A stretch of DNA of 64,000 nucleotides, from assembly GCF_002117105.1 (NCBI RefSeq), contig NZ_CP019343.1:3038001-3102000 (forward strand), given 5' to 3'. Position numbers and translations under genes: made by a program. Shown in pieces: positions 7,702 to 17,100 of this stretch. The notes below the pieces were generated by a model. That model did no database searches and had not been told where the DNA came from. It worked only from the letters and a program-made list of their open reading frames with translations. Numbering within the stretch: position 1 is the first letter of the stretch; every line of letters starts with the position of its first letter. Origin of the DNA: Oceanicoccus sagamiensis (lineage in GTDB: Bacteria; Pseudomonadota; Gammaproteobacteria; Pseudomonadales; Dasaniaceae).

Positions 7702-8589
7702 CTATTGGGCCAATAAGGCTTTTTCGCCAGTGTATATCATTTTAAACGCTTTTTTGCCGGGCATAAATTTACTACCCCATTGTGCTTCCAGGTCGTCCAG
7801 TGGCTTTTCCGCCAATAGTTGTTCGAGTTCCTTGCCGCTGGCAATGGCTTTGTTTACCCGTTCCTGAATGGTCAGGCATAGGGCTTTAAAAGCTTTGACT
7901 TCATCGATAGTGGATAAATTACCATGGCCGGGAATAATTTTGGTCTGGGTATTAGCCAGCGCAATCAAGGCTTCGTTGGCCGCGATCACGCCAGCCAGGG
8001 AGCCACCGGCATGGTAATCGACAATGGGATAAGCCCCTTGTAAAAATACATCACCGGCATGAATGACATTAGCCTTGGGGAAATGAATAATGACATCGCC
8101 ATCGGTATGGGCATGTTGCAGGTGTTTGATATGAATATCCTGCTCATTAATATAAAAATGCATTTCTTCGGCAAAGGTCACTACCGGCCAGGCACTGGGG
8201 TCGGCGGGTGGGTTCTTTTTACCAAACAGAGCGCTGATACTTTCTTTGGTCATCCGGGTGCGGGCATTATTATGGGAAACAATAAGAGCTCCCAGTTCTT
8301 TCATGGCTGGATTGCCACCGGTATGGTCGGCGTGAAAATGGGTGTTAAGCACAAAGCGAATGGGCTGGTCGGTTAATTCCTGAATTTTGGCAATCACTTT
8401 CTTGGATGAAAAAGGAAGTTGATCATCAATTACAAAAGGTTGTGAGCCGGTTGAGACGGCAATATTGCCACCAATACCCTGAATCATATAAATCCCATCG
8501 CTAACTTGTTTGGAGGTCAGTTTCTGGGCAAAGCACAGTGGTGATATAATTACTAACAAGAGCGCTAAAGCGCGAGTAGATAGAGTCAT
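7702..8589 (-). CDS. Exported metallo-beta-lactamase-fold hydrolase
   Basis: 295 residues with a signal peptide (to about Ala21) and the complete MBL metal site: HFHADH at 84-89, His161 (AHTDGD), Asp180 (HAGD) and His222 (PGHG). It resembles the SoxH/quinoprotein-relay type of periplasmic MBL proteins and class B beta-lactamases in fold. Nothing in the sequence proves lactamase activity, and many such proteins act on thioesters, lactones or are redox-linked. It heads a probable two-gene operon with the CmcJ-like oxygenase and is divergent from the sigma factor gene across 271 AT-rich bases. Confidence 0.85.
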   Translation of the reverse strand: MTLSTRALALLLVIISPLCFAQKLTSKQVSDGIYMIQGIGGNIAVSTGSQPFVIDDQLPFSSKKVIAKIQELTDQPIRFVLNTHFHADHTGGNPAMKELGALIVSHNNARTRMTKESISALFGKKNPPADPSAWPVVTFAEEMHFYINEQDIHIKHLQHAHTDGDVIIHFPKANVIHAGDVFLQGAYPIVDYHAGGSLAGVIAANEALIALANTQTKIIPGHGNLSTIDEVKAFKALCLTIQERVNKAIASGKELEQLLAEKPLDDLEAQWGSKFMPGKKAFKMIYTGEKALLAQ

Positions 8590-8860
8590 AACAAATACCT
8601 TGCTGTCGTTATTATTTATTGCTGCGTACTATAATACACTTTAACCTGAATTAACCTTTCTTTCTTAATGTCTTGTTTTTCCCCTCTTCGATCAATAGCT
8701 TTAATAAAGGGCATTAATAAATAGCTCTAATCAATAGTAAAAATAGTTTGCTAATTTTTGACGAGCTAATGTCGAAGTTTAGACGGTGAAATAGCTATCT
8801 TCGCTGCAACGAACTGGGGTATCAATACACTAAATAGCTAAAGCGACCTATAGGTGATTT

Positions 8861-10273
8861 ATGTGGATTGATATTGATGACTTACTAACACCGACGGTGG
8901 GTATACCGGAGCATTTTCGGCCTGTTAAAGAAGAAGAGGCCCCTCCGGCGTCATTGCTGTTTAATGATGACAAAGATAAACCCGGCGATGGTTTGGCGCT
9001 TATCCATAAAAGCCTTAAGTCCTCCACCCAGCTTAGCGAAAGTGACGAAAAAAAATATTTTTCTCGGCTTGGTGATGTCGTGCAGCAGTTAGTATGGGTG
9101 TTATTTCATGATCCACCCAGTCGTCAGTTGTTGTCTGCCTATCTGCTGTCCATTGCCTCAGGTAAAACACCGTTGGACCAAGGTTTGCCAACCATTGATC
9201 ACCGTTTATTGATGACCGATATCAAACACCTTGGCGATGTTTTCGGTAACGCAGACATTATTGCGGAGCAGGCCCGTCGTCTCAACAGTGTTAAGCCGGA
9301 TAGGGTTGATGATTTATTGGCAACTGAGTTTGAACATATCGATTGGCCCCACCCGTTAATTCTTGCCATTGCCCAGCTACCCTTTGCAATTGATCAAGCT
9401 GGGCAGTGCTCAGCGTATTTAAAAGCGTTTTCCAGTTACCTGGCCGTGATTGACGGGGTCGGCGCTATCCAGTCAGAAGATACGGAGCTTAGAGAGCGTT
9501 TATTAGTGTTGGTCAAACAGTACTATCAATGCAGAAACTATTTGGTGCATCATAATTTACGGCTAGTCTATCATGTGGCCAAAAAACATAGTCACTCTGC
9601 CAATGAAATACCGGATATTTTTCAGGAGGGGGTGTTTGGCCTGGTTCGAGCAATAGAAAAATATCGCCACCAGTCCGGTTATCGTTTTTCGACCTACGCC
9701 TATAACTGGATCGATGCTAAGGCACGTTTGGCGCCGGTGCGGCATAAAGGTTTTATGCGCTTACCCACATCGGCTATAGCTGATTTAACTGTCTTGCGTC
9801 GCACGGCAACGGATTTACAAAGCCAGGGGGTGCTGGTTAATCCCGTGACGGTGGCAGCCCGCTCTGATTTATCTGAGTCTCGGGTAAAAACGTTGCTGGC
9901 ATTAAATAATTTTTCCTTATCGATTGATCAGCCTTTATTAGACCGAGAGCAGGGTATGACTTTATCCGGGGTGATTGCGGATGAGAATCAGGAGGTTATG
10001 CAAGATGTGTGGGAATATCAGCTTAAGACCGTGGTTGATCAATTATTAACAACCTTAACCGACCGGGAAGCTTTTATTTTAATTCATCGCTTTGGCTTAA
10101 AGGGGGTGCCCAGTCAATCACTGGAAATTATCAGCAGCAATGTGGGCTTAAGCCGGGAGCGAGTCCGGCAAATTGAGAAAAAAATACTGGCGGAGTTAAG
10201 AACTCTGGTCGAAACCCAGCGTGGGGATTTAAAAGAAAGCCTGAATGCCAGTTTGCGCTCTACCCAGAATTAA
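8861..10273 (+). CDS. Divergent sigma-70 family RNA polymerase sigma factor
   Basis: 470 residues. The C-terminal half is a recognisable group 1/2-like sigma-70: region 2 at about 226-292 ([37 protein letters not shown]), region 3 at about 300-365, and region 4 at about 390-450 with the helix-turn-helix [17 protein letters not shown]. The N-terminal ~220 residues match no sigma domain I recognise. Region 2.4 is unusual: the conserved WWIRQAI becomes NWIDAKA (282-288), losing the first tryptophan of the melting dyad and the Gln and Thr that read the -10 element in RpoD. It should therefore read a different -10 sequence. Its last 45 bases overlap the end of the convergent glutaryl-CoA dehydrogenase gene. 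Confidence 0.85.
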   Translation: MWIDIDDLLTPTVGIPEHFRPVKEEEAPPASLLFNDDKDKPGDGLALIHKSLKSSTQLSESDEKKYFSRLGDVVQQLVWVLFHDPPSRQLLSAYLLSIASGKTPLDQGLPTIDHRLLMTDIKHLGDVFGNADIIAEQARRLNSVKPDRVDDLLATEFEHIDWPHPLILAIAQLPFAIDQAGQCSAYLKAFSSYLAVIDGVGAIQSEDTELRERLLVLVKQYYQCRNYLVHHNLRLVYHVAKKHSHSANEIPDIFQEGVFGLVRAIEKYRHQSGYRFSTYAYNWIDAKARLAPVRHKGFMRLPTSAIADLTVLRRTATDLQSQGVLVNPVTVAARSDLSESRVKTLLALNNFSLSIDQPLLDREQGMTLSGVIADENQEVMQDVWEYQLKTVVDQLLTTLTDREAFILIHRFGLKGVPSQSLEIISSNVGLSRERVRQIEKKILAELRTLVETQRGDLKESLNASLRSTQN

Positions 10274-11415
10274 TGCATGGACATCGGCAGTGCCTTCATA
10301 GGTATTGACGACTTCCAGATTGACCATATGGCGCATCACCGGATATTCGTCAGAAATACCATTGCCGCCATGCATATCTCTGGCTTCTCTGGCTATCTCT
10401 AAGGCCTTTTGGCAGTTATTGCGTTTCAACAATGACACGGTTTCAATCCCTAACTGGCCCTGATCTTTTAGCTGGGTTGCGCGCCAGCTGCCCAATAGCC
10501 CCAGCGTAATATCCGTTTGCATAATCGCCAGCTTTTTTTGAATTAATTGATTGGCCGCCAGTGGCCGGTCAAATTGGGTGCGCTCCAAGGTGTAGTCCCG
10601 GGCCGCATACCAGCAAGCTTCAGCAGCTCCCAGTGCGCCCCAGGAAATACCCAGCCGCGCGCTATTCAGGCAACCAAAAGGCCCCTTTAAACCTTGCACA
10701 TTGGGGAGCCAATTTTCATCGGGTACAAACACGTCCTCCATCACTATTTCGCCGGTAATAGATGTGCGCAAGGCCAGCTTGCCTTCAATTTTGGGGCTGA
10801 TAAACCAGCCATACCTTTATCGAGAATAAAGCCACGGATAATACCGTCTTCGGTTTTTCCCCAAACCACAAATACGTCGGCAATCGGTGAGTTGGTAATC
10901 CACATTTTTGTGCCGTTAAGGCGATAGCCACCTTCAACTTTTTTGGCTCGGGTCATCATATTGCCAGGGTCGGAGCCATGGTCAGGTTCGGTTAAACCAA
11001 AACAGCCTACCCACTCACCGCTAGCCAGTTTGGGTAAATACTTTTCTTTTTGCGCTTCACTACCGTAATGATAAATCGGGTGCATCACTAATGAGCTTTG
11101 CACACTCAGCATGGAGCGGTAACCGGAGTCAATTCGTTCTACTTCACGGGCAATAAGGCCATAGGCAATATAGCTAACCCCGGGGCAGCCATAACCTTCC
11201 AGTGCTGCGCCGAGTAAACCCAACTTACCCATCTCCCGGAAGATTTCACGGTCTGTGCCTTCATGGCGAAAAGCATCGCGCACACGGGGCAGTAATTTTT
11301 CTTGGCTATAGTGTTTAGCGGTATCCCGCACCATACGTTCTTCTTCGGTCAATAAATCATCCATTAAGAAGGGGTCTTGCCAATTGAACGGGGCGTTAGA
11401 CGGTGTTGTCGACAT
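10229..11415 (-). pseudogene. gcdH: Glutaryl-CoA dehydrogenase, interrupted by one frameshift
   Basis: Two adjacent frames (11415-10744 and 10771-10229) together make one full-length glutaryl-CoA dehydrogenase of about 395 residues, the FAD enzyme that oxidises and decarboxylates glutaryl-CoA to crotonyl-CoA in lysine, tryptophan and aromatic breakdown. Family motifs run unbroken across the join: [47 protein letters not shown], then [29 protein letters not shown], and the catalytic Glu in [20 protein letters not shown] (GAA at 10295-10297). The break is near 10789-10796, where one A is missing from the minus-strand A4 run: expected [12 protein letters not shown], encoded [10 protein letters not shown]. 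Start is ATG 11415, with GGAAG five bases upstream. Real inactivation or a sequencing slip are both possible. Confidence 0.88.
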
Positions 11416-11459
11416 GGAGGCTTCCAATAGCGAGAGAGTTGTGCGGTCAGTATAAAGCC

Positions 11460-11936
11460 TTACTCGATACTGACAATAGTGAAGCGTTGTTGTTGCTGGT
11501 TTAACTGCAATAGCACTTCGTCATCAAGGGTTTGGCCCATTAAAGCTTGGCCCAGGGGAGTGGCGGGGGTAATCAGCGAAATAATGTCCCCGTTACGATT
11601 GAGGCTTAAACCTCCGGCGGCTGGGCCAAGCAGTAAGTGTCGCTGCTGTCCCTGGTCATCCTCAATGCACACCAGTGCGCCCAGTTGAATGCTGGACTGC
11701 GCGCTAAACTGCGGCCGTTTAAATTGTTGGTAAAGAGCAATAGCCTGCTGTAGCTCGGCAATACGCATCGATTGCCCATGGGCAAGGTAGGCGGCTTCTA
11801 CCGCCAGAGTATCGTATTTATTATCGGCAATATTCTCGCTATGGGTGGCGCTGGCATGGGCCTGCTGGCTGGCATTGGCTGCAGTAGAGAGTTCCTGTTC
11901 CAGCTGTTCTATAATGGCGCGAACCAGATAATGCAT
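11460..11936 (-). CDS. Short GreA/GreB-family transcription factor-like protein
   Basis: About 158 residues from ATG 11936; a TTG at 11972 would add 12 residues. The N-terminal half is a long Ala/Gln-rich helix with the family pattern [19 protein letters not shown]. The C-terminal half is the FKBP-like GreA/GreB domain, ending [20 protein letters not shown]. Full GreA/GreB rescue backtracked RNA polymerase by inserting a coiled coil into its secondary channel. This short form is common in gammaproteobacteria, and its helix lacks an obvious acidic tip pair, so it may bind polymerase without stimulating cleavage (inference). It is divergent from the exonuclease gene at 12030. Confidence 0.75.
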   Translation of the reverse strand: MHYLVRAIIEQLEQELSTAANASQQAHASATHSENIADNKYDTLAVEAAYLAHGQSMRIAELQQAIALYQQFKRPQFSAQSSIQLGALVCIEDDQGQQRHLLLGPAAGGLSLNRNGDIISLITPATPLGQALMGQTLDDEVLLQLNQQQQRFTIVSIE

Positions 11937-12029
11937 AAAAGGCTTAATCAGTGTTTGGGTTAATTCAATCAAGAATCATACTCGATACGCTATAGCTTTA
12001 CAGCTTTGACTAATTAGCGAGATAGTAAT

Positions 12030-12653
12030 ATGGCGCAAGCCGATACGATTGTAGTGTTAGATTTTGAGACCACCGGTTTATCCCCGGATAATGGCGACCG
12101 TGCTATTGAGATAGGCGCGGTAAAGCTGGAAAGAGGCGAGGTGGTTGATCGCTTCCAGGCCCTGATGAATCCGGGGCGCAGCGTCACCGCCTTTATTGAG
12201 GACTACACCGGTATCAGCAATACGATGTTGGCTGAGGCAGATTCCTGCGCAGAGGTGATGGACCGCTTTGCAGATTTTATTCAGGACTATAATCTGGTGG
12301 CCCACAATGCCTCCTTTGATCAGCGTTTTCTGGATGCAGAGTTAAGCAGGATTTCACGTTCTTACAATGGCCAGTTTAGTTGCTCTTTACTAGCTGCCCG
12401 CCGGGTTTTCCAACAGGCCCCCAACCATAAATTGGGCACCCTGGTTAACTACACCAATATCCCCTCCAGTGGTGACTTTCACCGGGCGCTGTATGATTCT
12501 GAAATGACCGTAAAGGTATGGCTAAAAATACTGGAAGCGATAGAGCAGCAATATGGCCTGAGTGATATTCCCTTTTCACTGTTGCAAAAACTCAATAAAA
12601 CCCCTAAAAAATCCATTCATCAATGGTTGCTGCGTCAGGGCGAAAGTGCCTGA
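12030..12653 (+). CDS. DnaQ-family 3'-5' exonuclease (DEDDh)
   Basis: 207 residues with a full DEDDh exonuclease site: Asp11 and Glu13 (VVLDFETTGL), His92 and Asp97 (VAHNASFDQRF), and His151 with Asp156 (FHRALYDSE). This is the proofreading fold of the DNA polymerase III epsilon subunit and related stand-alone exonucleases. It lacks the C-terminal tail by which DnaQ binds the polymerase alpha subunit, so a separate repair or RNA-trimming role is likely. It ends eight bases before the convergent MFS gene. Confidence 0.87.
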   Translation: MAQADTIVVLDFETTGLSPDNGDRAIEIGAVKLERGEVVDRFQALMNPGRSVTAFIEDYTGISNTMLAEADSCAEVMDRFADFIQDYNLVAHNASFDQRFLDAELSRISRSYNGQFSCSLLAARRVFQQAPNHKLGTLVNYTNIPSSGDFHRALYDSEMTVKVWLKILEAIEQQYGLSDIPFSLLQKLNKTPKKSIHQWLLRQGESA

Positions 12654-12661
12654 TCAACTTT

Positions 12662-13840
12662 TCAAACCTTTCTGGAATAATAAAAAGCTACCGCACTACA
12701 GCAACACATCACCACTGCCATGGGCAGGGCGGTTTCAGGTTTTACCGCACTTAATAACAAGCCGGCAAAGCCGCCTGCACCATAGTTTAAAATACCCATT
12801 AAGGCCGTCGCCGTACCCGCAATGGGTTTAAAGTGGCTAAGTGCCCCCATGGTCGAGTTAGAACCCACCAAGCCCATCATACCCACCGCAATAGCGTTTA
12901 ATGGCACCATTAGCCACAGTGATGAGCTGCTCAGTGCTAATAATACCAAGCCGATAACCGCAACAAACTGTATTGCCGCCCCCCACTTAAGAATCGTAAA
13001 AGGCTGCATATGATTTAGCATAAACGCATTGCAGCGATTGGCGGCAATCATCACCACAATATTACAGCCAAATAATATCGAATAGAGTTCGGGGCTGACC
13101 TCAAAATAACTCATATAGACAAAGGGCGAGCCGGTAATAAAAGTCAGCATCAACGAGAAAGAACCCGCCTGTAAAAAAATAAAGCGCCGACCCTCAATAT
13201 GGCTGAGTACTTTTTTATAACCGCGGAGAGCCTGCCCCCATTGCAATGCTTGCTTATGTTCAGTTTGGGTTTCGGGCACATTGAGGGAAAAAATCAGGCA
13301 AACGATGAGCGCATAAGCAGCAAGGAAAATAAAAATCGCACTCCAGTGAAAGGCACTTAATAAACTGGCGCCAATCAGCGGCGCTACCAACGGTGCTGCC
13401 ATGGTGATTAAAGCCACCAGCGCAAAAACCTTGGCCGCTTTAACGCCATCGTAGTGATCGCGAATAATCGCAGCAGGCACTACGGCAACAGCACCACCGC
13501 CCAGCGCCTGCACAAAACGCCATGCGCCCAGTTCCATGGCGTTAGTACTTTGGGTAATCGCCAGAGACGCTACAGCAAAGAGCATAAGGCCAAGCGCAGC
13601 GACTATTTTTCTCCCGCGTTGGTCGGCAATGGGCCCGGCAATAAATTGGCCAATAACAAAGCCCAGTAAATAGGTGCTTAAGCTGCTTTGCACATAGGCC
13701 ACCGGCTCACCAAAAGCCTTGGCAATCGTGGGTATAGCGGGCAGGTAACAATCCAGCGCAAAGGGCGCCAGTGCTACCAGTAAGGCCAGCCATAGGGCTA
13801 ACAATTTGGGCGGGTTTAACGAGGTTGCGGTTGCGGGCAT
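12662..13840 (-). CDS. Bcr/CflA-family multidrug efflux MFS transporter
   Basis: 392 residues with about 12 hydrophobic segments. The start LAPFALDCYLPAIPTIAKAF is typical of the Bcr/CflA drug-resistance family (bicyclomycin, chloramphenicol, sulfonamide exporters), and GPIADQRGRK after TM2 is MFS motif A. QALGGGAVAVVPAAIIRD matches the TM4 region of the same family. Works as a proton-drug antiporter in the inner membrane. Substrate cannot be read from sequence. Convergent with the exonuclease and divergent from the giant adhesin gene. Confidence 0.87.
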   Translation of the reverse strand: MPATATSLNPPKLLALWLALLVALAPFALDCYLPAIPTIAKAFGEPVAYVQSSLSTYLLGFVIGQFIAGPIADQRGRKIVAALGLMLFAVASLAITQSTNAMELGAWRFVQALGGGAVAVVPAAIIRDHYDGVKAAKVFALVALITMAAPLVAPLIGASLLSAFHWSAIFIFLAAYALIVCLIFSLNVPETQTEHKQALQWGQALRGYKKVLSHIEGRRFIFLQAGSFSLMLTFITGSPFVYMSYFEVSPELYSILFGCNIVVMIAANRCNAFMLNHMQPFTILKWGAAIQFVAVIGLVLLALSSSSLWLMVPLNAIAVGMMGLVGSNSTMGALSHFKPIAGTATALMGILNYGAGGFAGLLLSAVKPETALPMAVVMCCCSAVAFYYSRKV

Positions 13841-14162
13841 GGATAAGGGCTACAAGGTGAGTCGTTAGGCCAAGGCTGGGCTAAGCGAGTTATTAAACCA
13901 GTTTACCTTTTAAAAGGCCAATAAGCCTGCCCCTGAATCAATGATAGCGATAAAAAAAGGTAATTATTCAAAGGCTTAACAGCGTTGCAACGCTTAGGTA
14001 GCCGGTGTAAGGTGGCAAAAAAGGGTGTTAAGCAAAACCCCGGATAATTATACAGCCTGGTTTTATTGCTCTGTCTCTATAAAGTGGCAGGGCCATACGT
14101 TGTATTAGTGCGTATAGGGGTTAGGGGAGAACGTCGTCCAACCCTTTTTATCAGGAGCCCTA
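13841..14162. promoter_or_regulatory. Divergent control region between efflux gene and giant adhesin
   Basis: 322 bases without a gene. An interrupted inverted repeat, ATACG (14095-14099) with CGTAT (14111-14115), lies about 50 bases before the adhesin start and is a possible operator. CAGGAG (14152-14157), five bases before ATG 14163, is the ribosome-binding site. I see no unambiguous -35/-10 pair. Given LapA-like adhesins elsewhere, control by c-di-GMP-responsive activators is plausible but not shown here. Confidence 0.4.
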
Positions 14163-17100
14163 ATGCAGCAAATTCTTTATATCGAAATAGCTGGCCAAAT
14201 CTGGAAGCTATTTGAAGATGGCCGTTTGCAACTACTCGCCGTCGGTGAAACCGTACCAGAAGGTGTTGAAGTGGTGACTATGCCCACGGAAGGTACTGAG
14301 GATAATACGGCTGAGCCCGGCACTGACGATAACCCCGAAACACTATTAACCGGCGCCCAATCTTCCGGTTCCTCTCTCAATAGTTCCACCCCAAGTAGCA
14401 CCAACAATTCAGCGGGCGGCAGTGTTGCCGCGGGTATCTTTGGCAGTATCAGTCGAGATGGCGAGGAAGTGTTAGCGCAGTCAGGCTTTCAAACCTTTGG
14501 CGCGGCACCGGTGTCTGTGCCTGACAGTCCTATTGAGGCGGGTGGTCCTGCCATCCTCAGTGATAAAGCCGCGATTACTATACAGATTAATGATGATGAC
14601 AATCTTGAAGATAATTATGTCAACCGGTTTGAAAATGATGCGGTAGGTTTCTTTGGTACAACGGTCGATATCGATGACGACGATATTGTAGAGCTGGTAT
14701 TGGTTGATAGTGAAGGGCGTGTCTTTAATCTGGAAACCACTGTACTGGCCGATGGCTGGCTATTACCCGACCAGGACCTGAGTGCAGTGGCAGAGGGGCC
14801 CTTTACCGTAACCGCTACGGTGCGAGATTTTTACGGTAACTTTGTGACGGCCAGTGCCGAGAGTATTAAAGATACCTTGGCGGAGGGTGTTGATATTAAC
14901 GCTGAGGCCGGTGCCGACAATCTGATCGATATCTTTGAAGCCCCCGCGGTAAATATCAGCGGTCAATTTGAACAGGTTCAGGCCGGTGCTGCGGTAACCG
15001 TGCAAGTCACTGATGTGGCAGGTAGCAGCCTCAGTTTTGAAACCCTGTTGCAGGCTGACGGTAGCTGGCAAGTTGTTGAAGACTTAAGCCAATTAACAGA
15101 AGGCATATTACTGGTTCGCGCAGATACCATTGATCTGGCGGGCAACCCCGCGCAGATAGCATTTGATCTTGAATTATCCCTAAGCCCTACCATTAGCCTG
15201 CTGAATATTGATAAAGACGGCCAGTTTGACGACGATATTTATAATCAGTTTGAATCGGTTGACCAGCGCTATTTTGGTGAACTGTTTAATGTGGATGATG
15301 GCCAAACCGTTACCCTAAGTATTAGTGATAGCCAGGGTACTGTTATTACCGCCACCACCTTATCCAGCAATCATCAGTGGAGTATTGATGGTGTTGATAC
15401 CTCCTCTCTGGTGGATGGCGCTTTAGCCATTAGCGTTGCAGTCACCAACTTTGCTGGTGATATGGCCAATGCAGCCATTGCCCGAGGTATTGATCAGACC
15501 GCAGAAATTAGCGCAGAATTTGTCGACCCCAATAACGATGCAGTGCTTAATGCGTTAGAGGCCATGGCGGCTACCTTGCAAGGTAGCTCGGTGGATATTG
15601 AAAACGGTCAGCCGGTTTTTATTAATGTGGGCGATAGTGGTGGTGCTTCAATTGACGCCGTAGGCCAAATTGGTTTGGATGGCCTCTGGATAGCCAATAA
15701 TATCAACCTGACTTCAGCGACGGGCTCGCTATTATTTTTAACCTTAAGTGCTACTGATGCTGCCGGTAATCCCGCTACGGCTACCGCGAGTATTGCCTAT
15801 GACCCTCTCGCGGTGGTCGATGATATTGCCTTTGACAATGTGGATGGCGATCAGGATCAATTGTTCAACGCGGTAGAAATCGCAGACGGTATTTTGCTGG
15901 AAGGCACTACGCAAGATATAGAACCCAATCAAACCCTGCGTATCACCATTACCGATAGCCAGGGTGCCGCTGAAGTGTTCAGTGCCACCGTGCAGGTGGA
16001 TGGCCGCTGGGTGGTCGATGGCCCCATGGATCTCAGCAGGCTGGCCGATGGCGATTTGCAAGTGGATGCACTGGGCAGTGATATTGCCGGCAATATAGAC
16101 CTTGGTACAGCGATTATTCATAAAGATACCGTAGCCGCTGTCACTGTTGCCTTTGATGGTGATGGCGCATTATCCGCTACAGAAATTATCGCTGTCACCA
16201 TTAGTGGAACGACTACTGATATTGAAGCCGGTCAGCTTGTCTCGGTCACGGTTTCCGGTAGCGGCGCAGCAGATATTCATTTTACGGCCACCGTGCAAGC
16301 CGATGGCAGTTTTAGTAGCGCTAATGAAAGCCCTGCCAGTTATGATCTCAGCGGCTTTGATGACGGCAGCCTAAACGTTGCTGTTAGCACCGAAGATATT
16401 GCTGGCAACCCTGCCACGGCGAATAACAGTGCCGCTAAGGATACGGTCGTTAACCTGGATATTGACACCGGTGTGAATGGTTTATCAGTGACCAATATTA
16501 GAGGCGGCCTACTGACTCGTTATGCGGGTAGCAGTGATGCCGAACAGGGGCAGGAAATTTCTCTAACCATCAGCGATGGTATTAACAGCTTTGTGACTAC
16601 CGCAGAGGCCGACGCCAGTGGTAATTGGCAAACAGCTCTTATCAGCCCGGTGGGTCTGGACGTTACGCAGCCCTGGACAGTGGTAGCTTCGGTTACTGAT
16701 CTGGCGGGTAATACGGCAACCGATGATACGCCTTCGCTGTCATTTCCTGAGCTGCTTATCTTATCCGAAGGGGCGCTATCTGTCGGCAGCCTGGTGGATA
16801 CCGGTGAGAGTCGATTAAAGATTGAGATCGGCGGTGACCCTGCACTGAACCCTTCCCCCTTTAGCTTTAGTGATGCCAGTCGGCAGACGGCGCTGGCTGG
16901 GCTGCGCTCTCAGGGGCAGGGAGTTAGAGTTGAGCTAAGCAGTGATGGCCTGATGCTACAGCTTATCCGCGATGATAATGCCGTGGTGTTAGACGCCAGC
17001 ATCGATAACGCTAGCCAGATAGCTACTATCACCTTACGAGAATCTATCGAGCAGGATGTCGGCAAGGATATATTGGTCAGTAAGATTTTAATTAAGGCCC

